Source: a virus
Reading direction: 5' to 3' (one strand)
DNA length: 27,601 nucleotides
IMG/VR virus record: IMGVR_UViG_3300044858_006286
Location: 1-27,601 of that record
The notes below the pieces were generated by a model, which saw only the letters and a program-made list of their open reading frames with translations, did no database searches and was not told where the DNA came from. Each line of letters starts with the position of its first letter. Position 1 is the first letter of the stretch. Positions 7,923-15,752 of this stretch are shown in pieces. Position numbers and translations under genes: made by a program.

Positions 7923-10900
7923 GTGGAAACAAGTAAACAACAACAGTTTGAACGCTATGCAAGACCCGCTTTACAGGCTTCCAGCGAAAGCGAGGACCAG
8001 CCCTTGTCTTATATTGACTGGTATAAGTCCCGTACCGGCATTATCCCTGGCCAGGACTACAGACAATATAATGAGTATCTTTTAAATTGGTATAGAGATA
8101 AAAATACAAAAGAAAAAGACAATCAAAATCAGTTACAGATTAATTTTTTGACTCTCTTAAAGCAGTTACAGCTTTTCTTTTCTAATGAAGAGGCAGAAAA
8201 ATGGTATAATAGAATTAATATTCAGGATGAAAAAGAACTATTATTAGCGATACCCTATTTTGCAAAAAAATTAAGAGATATTTCTCTTTATTATATACAA
8301 CTTAGACAAGAGATTAAAAAAACTAAGCTAAAATATAATCTTAGAGGTACAAATACTGGAGTAGTGCAGCAACTTAGAGAACAATTACTAACTGCATTTA
8401 CAAAAAATAACAATGCACCTGTAGTTATACCCTCTTCTATTTTCAAAGGCGTACCTGAACTTAGCAGTATTAAAGATACACTAATGATACAGGTAGAAGA
8501 AATGTTTGATGACCACAGTTATTTTGATCAAAGCTCTACGGTACCGGTTTCAGCTTACTACGATCTTACTAATCCCGCTGTTGAAGAATATTTTCTTTCT
8601 AAAAACCTACCTCTGACAGCTACAGATTGGATTTATAAAGCAGGTAGTTTCGATATCTCAGATGATGTGGTAATTGACGGTATCAATTACTCAGCTGAGC
8701 TTTTAGAAAAATATATAGCTGGTGACAAATATACAGCATCTCTTCCTTCTGTAAGTACTGGTTCAGAATTTTTTACTCAAAACATACAAACCGGTAATAA
8801 CTTTTTCTTCTGGCCTACAGGGCCCTATAGAACAAGTGCTCTCAATAACACCAGATACTCGCCGCTAGCTTTAAGCGCTTCCGGGCTCCAAGACGTAGCT
8901 ACAGCAGGAACAGACATACAAGGAGCAGATACCATTTTTGTTAAATCTATTTCCGGGACTGAGGGTGCGTGGTTTAGACTTAAAAAGTTTGATTTCAACG
9001 ACCGGGTCATGTCGGTGTATGTTGAAGGCAATAAAAAAACAGGTTTTAAATATCCCTTTGCGGGGTTTGGCCTATCGGCTGATGATATTGACTGGACAGG
9101 CCCTAGTGTGAGATATAATTCTCAATATTTTTACCTCGATGATGCTGTAAAGAAAGCTATAGAAAACGAATACTGGAGCTTTAATACGTCCCTCTCTACA
9201 GTATCCCCCTTGAGTCTTAATGCTATGACAATGATTTCAGGGGGTGGATTTGCAAGTAGCGTATATGCTTTAGCAGATAAAATTAAAGTCTGGGATAATC
9301 CGCCGTCTTTCCAAGCCGGGGCTTATTCAGGAGATGTTAAGGAGGCATGGCTGTATCGGGCTGATCGTACCGATATTTCAGTAGCACCCTCGGGTACTAG
9401 TACTATAGTTTGGCCCTATCTCAAAATAAACCCTGAAGAAAGCTTTCCTACTTTTTTACCCAAAGATTTTAGTAATGTTTGCCGACCCATAGCTCTTTCA
9501 AGTGTACCGCTACCCGGGAGTACCTGTTCAGATAACATTAGTAGTTCAGATGTTTTTTATAAACTAAACAACTACACAGATACACCTGAAACTGCTATAG
9601 AAGGAGCCTGGCTATCCGGTAGACAGTTTGCTCAAAACAACTTTGTAGGTATATCCCAAACCGGTCTCAACGGGGTATTTTTGCCCGGGCAGATTACAAG
9701 ATTTATCTGGGATGGGGAAGACCTTACAGATGCTGAAACAGTATTTAAAACTCGCACCCACCAACCAGACTGCACTTTTGCAACCACCGCAAGTGCAAGC
9801 TACACGACCCCTGAACTTTGTACATGTAAGCAAGTGCTTTTTACTCCGTTTGGTCATCCCGGAACTTCATACACTGATAATAATTTACTTGGAGACTTTA
9901 TAGCCGAGGATACTTTTTCACCTTTTAATTTCGATATTAACACTTGGAGAGATTCAACTAATACCAGCTTTGCAAATAGTTCTGCTTTTGGCTGGTACAA
10001 AACAAACAGTAAACTGGGTTGGGGAGATGGTACGTGGTTTACGGGAGTTACCTCTATTGAAAATAAATTGTATTTACGTCAAGGTAAGCCCTACATTTAT
10101 TATAGAACCAATTATAAAGATAAAAATCTCGATGAAACTACCCTACCACCACTCGTTGTAAAATACAACTATAATACTGTTAACAACCCGGTTTGGATTA
10201 AGGCTATAAAAAATCAAGATGACACTTGGGACACTCTCAATGTTCCTTCAGATATGATTTTATACCCTGGAGATTTATTACTTTATAAAAAGGCTGAATC
10301 TACCACAGTAAGTGTCACAGGTCAAATAATAACAAATGAACCTATAACTGAAAACAGAGGAAGTATTTGGTCGCTTTATGATTATGTTTCTATTGGAAAC
10401 GATGTTGCGGGCAACCCACAACAAGTCTATATAAATTTTCCTTCAACATCCTATACAGATATTACATCATTAAATGCACAGGATTCTTATAGACAATACC
10501 CCGCTGTTACATTTTTTGATGTTGTAAGCGGTTACAGATGGACCCTAACTGACCCTAAAGGAACAAAAATATTTTTTAATAACACCCCATCGTTTAGTTT
10601 TGTCCCGGCCCTGACTGGGGTTTATACAGTGTCTGTAACAGCTATAACCGGTACCCCGACAGGCCCTAAAGGTAACTATCAGTTTACCAATATACCCCCA
10701 ATTACAGCAGTTAATCCAATAACCATAACACCTTCTTTAACCAGTTACAGTTTACCAGCTCCGGGATTCGTTATTAATGCATCCTTATTTGGATGGAATT
10801 ATAATACAGGAAAAAGCGATGCAAACTCTGTCGGTACAAAACCATTCTGGGCAAAAAGCTATACAGAAAAAACACCAGAAACAGATTATAAGGGTATCGA

Positions 10901-12905
10901 TAGCTGGGGACAGCCTTTCCGCATTGTTGACGGTTATAATATTATTACCCAGCCTGAATTTTCCGATATAATGCCTGCAGTAGGAAATTATTTTGAGTAC
11001 GATAGAAAATACACCTCGTCTTTTATTTGGGATCAGCCAATAACAATTAACTCCGAAGTTAATGAAAAAATATGGTCAACTATTAGTATAAACACTACTG
11101 CGACCTCTAACTTAGCTGATATTATTGACAACATAAAAACAGACTTAGTTGCCCTACCCACTAACAACCCTTCCCCAATCAAATTACGCAATATTGTTGA
11201 CAATGAACCTGTTGAAGTATACTACAATGCCGTACAGCCATTTACTTGGTCAATTACTGCTACTCCCCTTATAAATGAAACTTTTTATAGTTCTCCGTCG
11301 GCAAGTTTGCAGTTTGTTGCTAAAAGACCTTGGAATTCACTTACAAATAGATACTTTCCGACAGTGACTCTTCTACCCACCGTTGAAGATTTATACACTG
11401 AAACCGATTCGGGCGGATTCTTTACCTCTAATCACTTAGGAGCTTCTGTTTACGTAAATCAAGATTATACAGTCTCTTTATCAACTTCCTCTCAGTATTT
11501 GACTTCTATCTTTGACAATGTCGAAAAATTTGTAGCGGGCCGTGGTCTTACTAAAACCGATCAACCTACACCATACGAAGAGATAATAGATAACAATACC
11601 TGGCTAAAAGAAACATTTATAACCGGGCCTATTGCAGGTAATATTAAAAAGAGTGTAGCTAAAAAGTATCAAAAATTTATACCGTATCAGTCTGCTTATG
11701 AGAGCAATCCAAAAATGCAGGTGGGTCTTGTTTTACCTACAAGTAGACAGACCCCATGGGGCGGTGAACAAGATGCCGTCTGGACTGATATAAACAATAA
11801 ACCAGAAAGCTTTACTGGAGTAGTAAACGTCGATGCCTGGGCACAGTCTCAAGTACTAAAACAAACAAGTAAGCAGCTCGATAACTGGTCAACAGACATA
11901 TTTGGTAATCAGTACGGTCTATACAAAGAAATAAAAGATAGTAGTCTACTCGAGAGAAAACAAATGTATGGTGAGTTATGGACAAGAACCAACGGGCAAA
12001 ATGTACAACCTGCCAGTTCGTCCCTAAGTGCTGTTTTTGATACTTACAAAAACACAGTGCAGTACAGAGAGCTAACTGGTATAGGTATTAAGCATATTGA
12101 TGTGTTTTTTGACACCTTATACGTTCAAACATCCGGCTTAGTACTATTTGAAAAAATAATTTACGACTACGACTCTGATAAAATCAGCAGTATTACAGAC
12201 GAAGCTAGATATCTATCATTAGCTCTTCCCGTCAGCGCATCCTTGCAGAGAGAATTTACCAACACCCAGCTCTCAGGCTTTACATTTGCAAAAGTCGGTG
12301 AAACGTGGTTCTTTCCTCAAGAAAAATTAGTGTTTATAAGTGTATGTGGTTTGAGTGGTACTTTTTTAACTCCTGCTCTTTATAGACTCGATTTAAATAC
12401 AAGATTCTTTAATAAAGTGTTTCCGATTACAAACGAAGATACCTATACAGTAAACTCACTTTCTTCTCTTAATCTAATATCAATACAGGAACCGATACTT
12501 TCCTACAATTCTTTAAAACAAGAATTTTTATTAACCTTAACAGGCAAAAACAACGCTAACGAGACCAATATTGTTGAGTTTGTTATAACAAATACCTCAA
12601 CAAACAATCTTAAAGAGGTCAACGTTTATCAGCCTGAAAAAGCAATAGAAAATATATACCCTCCAACTATACAACAAACCTTAACTGCAACAATAACTGC
12701 AGGTAATATGTTTTCTTACCAGGTAACTGCAACCAATAACCCTCTTTCGTTTGTAATTACCGAACCCTTTGACTGGATTGTAGTTAATGGAACAGGTTTA
12801 TTCACCGGTACAGCCCCAACGGAAACTGGTATGTATTATATACCTTTTGCAGTAAATAATAGTGTGGGTCCTTCATACTACTCTATAAACTTTAATATCA
12901 TATAA
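7923..12905 (+). CDS. Giant 1660-aa virion structural protein (GTG start) with Ig/PKD-like domains
   Basis: This is the largest gene here, in the virion block between the gp7-position gene and a PKD protein. Residues 1-165 are helical and charged (YIDWYKSRTGIIPG, LLNWYRDKN, LLLAIPYFAKKLRDISLYY), probably an anchoring domain. The middle is Trp/Tyr-rich beta sequence. A PKD-like strand set lies near 859-910 (FSFVPALTGVYTVSVTA). Residues 1180-1400 contain TPWGGEQDAVW and FGNQYGLYKE. The last ~78 residues look like a putative-Ig (He_PIG) domain: VVNGTGLFTGTAPTETGMYY. GTG is used because no in-frame ATG lies between the previous stop and the conserved-looking N-terminus. The next gene begins 1 nt after the stop. 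A baseplate periphery or long fibre role is inferred; no enzyme motif was recognised. Confidence 0.75.
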   Translation: METSKQQQFERYARPALQASSESEDQPLSYIDWYKSRTGIIPGQDYRQYNEYLLNWYRDKNTKEKDNQNQLQINFLTLLKQLQLFFSNEEAEKWYNRINIQDEKELLLAIPYFAKKLRDISLYYIQLRQEIKKTKLKYNLRGTNTGVVQQLREQLLTAFTKNNNAPVVIPSSIFKGVPELSSIKDTLMIQVEEMFDDHSYFDQSSTVPVSAYYDLTNPAVEEYFLSKNLPLTATDWIYKAGSFDISDDVVIDGINYSAELLEKYIAGDKYTASLPSVSTGSEFFTQNIQTGNNFFFWPTGPYRTSALNNTRYSPLALSASGLQDVATAGTDIQGADTIFVKSISGTEGAWFRLKKFDFNDRVMSVYVEGNKKTGFKYPFAGFGLSADDIDWTGPSVRYNSQYFYLDDAVKKAIENEYWSFNTSLSTVSPLSLNAMTMISGGGFASSVYALADKIKVWDNPPSFQAGAYSGDVKEAWLYRADRTDISVAPSGTSTIVWPYLKINPEESFPTFLPKDFSNVCRPIALSSVPLPGSTCSDNISSSDVFYKLNNYTDTPETAIEGAWLSGRQFAQNNFVGISQTGLNGVFLPGQITRFIWDGEDLTDAETVFKTRTHQPDCTFATTASASYTTPELCTCKQVLFTPFGHPGTSYTDNNLLGDFIAEDTFSPFNFDINTWRDSTNTSFANSSAFGWYKTNSKLGWGDGTWFTGVTSIENKLYLRQGKPYIYYRTNYKDKNLDETTLPPLVVKYNYNTVNNPVWIKAIKNQDDTWDTLNVPSDMILYPGDLLLYKKAESTTVSVTGQIITNEPITENRGSIWSLYDYVSIGNDVAGNPQQVYINFPSTSYTDITSLNAQDSYRQYPAVTFFDVVSGYRWTLTDPKGTKIFFNNTPSFSFVPALTGVYTVSVTAITGTPTGPKGNYQFTNIPPITAVNPITITPSLTSYSLPAPGFVINASLFGWNYNTGKSDANSVGTKPFWAKSYTEKTPETDYKGIDSWGQPFRIVDGYNIITQPEFSDIMPAVGNYFEYDRKYTSSFIWDQPITINSEVNEKIWSTISINTTATSNLADIIDNIKTDLVALPTNNPSPIKLRNIVDNEPVEVYYNAVQPFTWSITATPLINETFYSSPSASLQFVAKRPWNSLTNRYFPTVTLLPTVEDLYTETDSGGFFTSNHLGASVYVNQDYTVSLSTSSQYLTSIFDNVEKFVAGRGLTKTDQPTPYEEIIDNNTWLKETFITGPIAGNIKKSVAKKYQKFIPYQSAYESNPKMQVGLVLPTSRQTPWGGEQDAVWTDINNKPESFTGVVNVDAWAQSQVLKQTSKQLDNWSTDIFGNQYGLYKEIKDSSLLERKQMYGELWTRTNGQNVQPASSSLSAVFDTYKNTVQYRELTGIGIKHIDVFFDTLYVQTSGLVLFEKIIYDYDSDKISSITDEARYLSLALPVSASLQREFTNTQLSGFTFAKVGETWFFPQEKLVFISVCGLSGTFLTPALYRLDLNTRFFNKVFPITNEDTYTVNSLSSLNLISIQEPILSYNSLKQEFLLTLTGKNNANETNIVEFVITNTSTNNLKEVNVYQPEKAIENIYPPTIQQTLTATITAGNMFSYQVTATNNPLSFVITEPFDWIVVNGTGLFTGTAPTETGMYYIPFAVNNSVGPSYYSINFNII

Positions 12906-12906
12906 A

Positions 12907-14787
12907 ATGACTACAGACTTTACAGTATTATCAGGAATTACCGTAACCCAGAACTATAACTGGGATAAAGGTCTACCGTTTACTGTAGGTCTTTCCGCTA
13001 AAACTAACCCACAAACTCTTACAATTTCAGATATAAACGACTCGACTTCTATTTATATTTCTGGTTACGCTCCCGGGTTTAGAGTTTTTTTTAAAAACAA
13101 CTCTTCAAGCGACCCTGATTTTAGCTTTATAAATTATAATTGGGATTTTGGTGATTTTTACAACGATTCAAATAATACCGTTTCACTATGCTGTTTAGCA
13201 GATGTAGAGCATACCTACATCATGCCCGGCCAGTATACTGTCTCTCTTACACTAATACAGTCAAAGGAACAAACAGGGGCGTTTGTTGGAGAAACCCAAT
13301 GTTTGGGTAAATATAACTATCAGTGGTACTGGGATAACCTAGTTTGTGATAGAGCGGAAACCGTGACCTGGGATGAGGCGGCCTGTAACGGTATAAGATC
13401 GAAATGGTGGGATAACGAAACACAATGTTTTCAAAAATATTGTAAGTTTTGGTCTTGGTATGATTTACGGAGCGCGAGTGAAGCTGCAAACCCGGTAACT
13501 TGGGAACAGACTATGAGCGTAGGTCCTCAAGCTACTTTTACCAAAAAATGGGCATTTGAAGCAAACGATACTGTATGTACTTCAAACACAGACACTACTT
13601 TTATTAATACAGTTATTACTCAATCTCAAACTACTATTAAAACAGCGGTAGTAGAAGTTTTTGAGCTGATACCCGTTGCTAAGCTCTATTTAGTGTCTCA
13701 GCCCGTATCTGGTATTTCACCACTATCGGTACAGATATCCCCGCGTAATACAATAGCAGGTAGTTTTCCTATAGACCGTATTGATTGGGACCCTGGTGAT
13801 GGAACACCTATAAAAACTGTAACTAGGTACACCACACCTAATTCTAATTTATTTACCTACACCAGTGCATTTTCAGCCGATATGCCTGACCCGCGTAATT
13901 ATGACTTTTTGCACACTTACAAGAGAACAATAGACACATATTCAATGTTCTATCCCTCTATAACTGCATATAGCAGCTCAACAGGTACTAAAGATAGCTG
14001 CTCTTTAACAGTAGGCCCTGTTGCTTTATCGAGCTACTCAAACAATATAAGTTTACTGAAAGGCAGAAACACACCTACCGGTAACTTATATAGTTTACAA
14101 ATAGATAACAATGTTACGTTTGTAACAACACAAACCGGAAGCAATAATGCAACCTACACTTTAAATAAACCACAAAATATTATTAGGAACTCTTTTGGTT
14201 CTCCTGTAATCTATAAAGGTAACCCTGGAACAAACTACCCACCTATATATACCCCTACCTGTTTCCCGCCCATACCTAGAAGTAAATGGGCTGACTGGGA
14301 AGTTTTTTATACGGTTACTCCTAGTGAAACAATTTATGTATCACCGCCGTGGGACGAGTGGTCTTTGGCATCTTCGGCGGGAGCTGCCTGTGTTACGGTA
14401 TTCACTATATCTAACGGACAAACCTACACTATACTAAATAGTGCTATTAGTTCCTGTATAATTGAAGCAAACTACAATACCACCCTTGGTTCATGCGTAA
14501 CTTCTACAGGTATAACCTTTATTAATAATGCCGGAACAAACGTTTCTGTTAAAGTTGAAGGATCTGTAGATGATGAGTTTGTAGTTAACGGATCTGTCTA
14601 TGAACCGGGGGCGTATCCTTTTAATTGGAACACAGTCGGTAGTCCGTGCGGTAGCACTAACGGGGATAACGGAGCTCACAACTTTACATACTATGACACT
14701 CTAAGCAACACCGAAGTGATACTATTCCAAGCTAAGGATAATGGCTTTGGAGGTAGCTCGACCTGGACTGTTTATTTGTCAGTCTAG
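12907..14787 (+). CDS. PKD-domain virion protein with two Cys/Trp-rich modules
   Basis: 626 residues. PKD domain 1 begins near 54 (YNWDFGD at 77-83, then EHTYIMPGQYTVSLTLI). Its expected last strand (KTAVVEVFELIPV) appears only near residue 244. The ~125-residue gap holds two Cys/Trp modules starting at C132 (CLGKYNYQWYW) and C174 (CFQKYCKFWSW), ending KKWAFE at 218. PKD domain 2 spans about 257-374 (DWDPGDGTP near 293-301). The C-terminus is a beta-rich domain with several cysteines, ending DNGFGGSSTWTVYLSV, possibly a receptor-binding or carbohydrate-binding sandwich. The start is 1 nt after the previous stop, with no Shine-Dalgarno, so coupling to the 1660-aa gene is likely. A tail-fibre or adhesin role is inferred. 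Confidence 0.78.
   Translation: MTTDFTVLSGITVTQNYNWDKGLPFTVGLSAKTNPQTLTISDINDSTSIYISGYAPGFRVFFKNNSSSDPDFSFINYNWDFGDFYNDSNNTVSLCCLADVEHTYIMPGQYTVSLTLIQSKEQTGAFVGETQCLGKYNYQWYWDNLVCDRAETVTWDEAACNGIRSKWWDNETQCFQKYCKFWSWYDLRSASEAANPVTWEQTMSVGPQATFTKKWAFEANDTVCTSNTDTTFINTVITQSQTTIKTAVVEVFELIPVAKLYLVSQPVSGISPLSVQISPRNTIAGSFPIDRIDWDPGDGTPIKTVTRYTTPNSNLFTYTSAFSADMPDPRNYDFLHTYKRTIDTYSMFYPSITAYSSSTGTKDSCSLTVGPVALSSYSNNISLLKGRNTPTGNLYSLQIDNNVTFVTTQTGSNNATYTLNKPQNIIRNSFGSPVIYKGNPGTNYPPIYTPTCFPPIPRSKWADWEVFYTVTPSETIYVSPPWDEWSLASSAGAACVTVFTISNGQTYTILNSAISSCIIEANYNTTLGSCVTSTGITFINNAGTNVSVKVEGSVDDEFVVNGSVYEPGAYPFNWNTVGSPCGSTNGDNGAHNFTYYDTLSNTEVILFQAKDNGFGGSSTWTVYLSV
13300..13560 (+). repeat. Two tandem Cys/Trp-rich protein modules (copies A and B)
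   Basis: Residues 132-218 of the 626-aa protein. Copy A: CLGKYNYQWYW, then C and TVTWDEAACN. Copy B, 42 residues later: CFQKYCKFWSW, then PVTWEQ and KKWAFE. The shared pattern is C-x2-K-Y-x3-W-x-W, later (T/V)TW, later a K-W. The 1287-aa protein has two more copies. I know of no named domain with this pattern. Confidence 0.6.
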
Positions 14788-14796
14788 AAAATCGGT

Positions 14797-14804
14797 ATTA
14801 AATA
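14797..14804 (+). promoter_or_regulatory. TAAATA box before the 313-aa gene
   Basis: ATTAAATA ends 6 nt before the ATG at 14811, so a T4-type start would leave a leader of about 1 nt. It lies in a 23-bp gap, one of the wider gaps in the virion block. Confidence 0.4.
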
Positions 14805-14810
14805 TTAGTA

Positions 14811-15752
14811 ATGGTATCGGTTAACTATAAGTCTTTAACAGCTTTACAGCCTGTAGAGTTACAGTATAGCTATAATAGTCAAGAGCAATTACAGGCTCAA
14901 AAAACAAGCTACGCTGAAGGACTAACAGTCTACAGTATTGATGGTACAACCGATTTTAAGGATATTTCAATAAACAGAAGTTCCTGCTTTATATTAACCT
15001 CTGCAGTACCCTTAACCTCTTTTTTCGTTCCTCCTGAAAGAGTTAGTATAGGTACAGTTCCCTGCACAGTTAAGTTTCAACCTAGAAACACAAACGTAAA
15101 TTACGCTTTTTACAACGCTCAGGGTAATTTTGTTACTCTCTCGCCAGCTAGTGCAACAAACTTTTTTATTTACCCGGTTGGAGAAAATATAGTAGAAATA
15201 AAAGTTGATAGTAAGTTTGTACGCATACAACCTACATACCCTTACCGAGTTTTTTTAAGTAATGAAGAAATATTAGATTCTCAACTATATCTTCAACGTT
15301 TTTATATTACATATCAAGACAATCTTTTAACGTTAAAGGTAAAAGTAAACGAAGATTTAATAGGCTCTGAATTTCGTTATTTAGCTTTTAACAACGACAA
15401 TATTTTACGAGCAACAGGCTGTATACTAAACGACTCGGTCTTGAACGACTACATTCTTAAAGTTACAGACGTTACTACTACATCTCTCGATAAAAACTTT
15501 ATCCCTACAAATACTTGGGTAACATACTTTGAAGATTTTGAATCTCAAACCAACAATAAAACAGTAGCTATTAACAAAGTGTTTAATAATGCCCCTACCA
15601 ACTATCTTATAGACTTCCCTGTTGAAGAAGCAGTAAATACCGGAAAAGCTAAAATTAATATTGCTAACCTTAAAACAACCTACACCCCTACAGGTGGACC
15701 CGCACCGGTAGATAACTCGTACGAGGAGGTATTAGTTACCAGAAATGAATAA
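14811..15752 (+). CDS. 313-aa probable virion protein, unknown
   Basis: I recognise no family. It is mostly beta sequence, rich in N, T, Y and S, with few cysteines and no signal peptide or membrane span, like its neighbours. The N-terminus (TALQPVELQYSYNSQEQLQA) may be helical. The C-terminus is Pro/Gly-rich (TPTGGPAPVDNSYEEV), perhaps a flexible tail. Its stop overlaps the start of the 836-aa gene by 8 nt, which argues that the two are made together, perhaps in fixed ratio as parts of one fibre or baseplate arm. It lies between PKD- and LamG-containing proteins. It could be a fibre-connector or a peripheral wedge subunit; both are guesses. Confidence 0.7.
   Translation: MVSVNYKSLTALQPVELQYSYNSQEQLQAQKTSYAEGLTVYSIDGTTDFKDISINRSSCFILTSAVPLTSFFVPPERVSIGTVPCTVKFQPRNTNVNYAFYNAQGNFVTLSPASATNFFIYPVGENIVEIKVDSKFVRIQPTYPYRVFLSNEEILDSQLYLQRFYITYQDNLLTLKVKVNEDLIGSEFRYLAFNNDNILRATGCILNDSVLNDYILKVTDVTTTSLDKNFIPTNTWVTYFEDFESQTNNKTVAINKVFNNAPTNYLIDFPVEEAVNTGKAKINIANLKTTYTPTGGPAPVDNSYEEVLVTRNE

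Noticed and set aside
15724-15730. AGGAGGT as a Shine-Dalgarno site for the 836-aa gene
   Set aside because: It is 14 nt from the ATG, well beyond normal spacing, lies inside the coding sequence (YEEV) and is not repeated at other genes.
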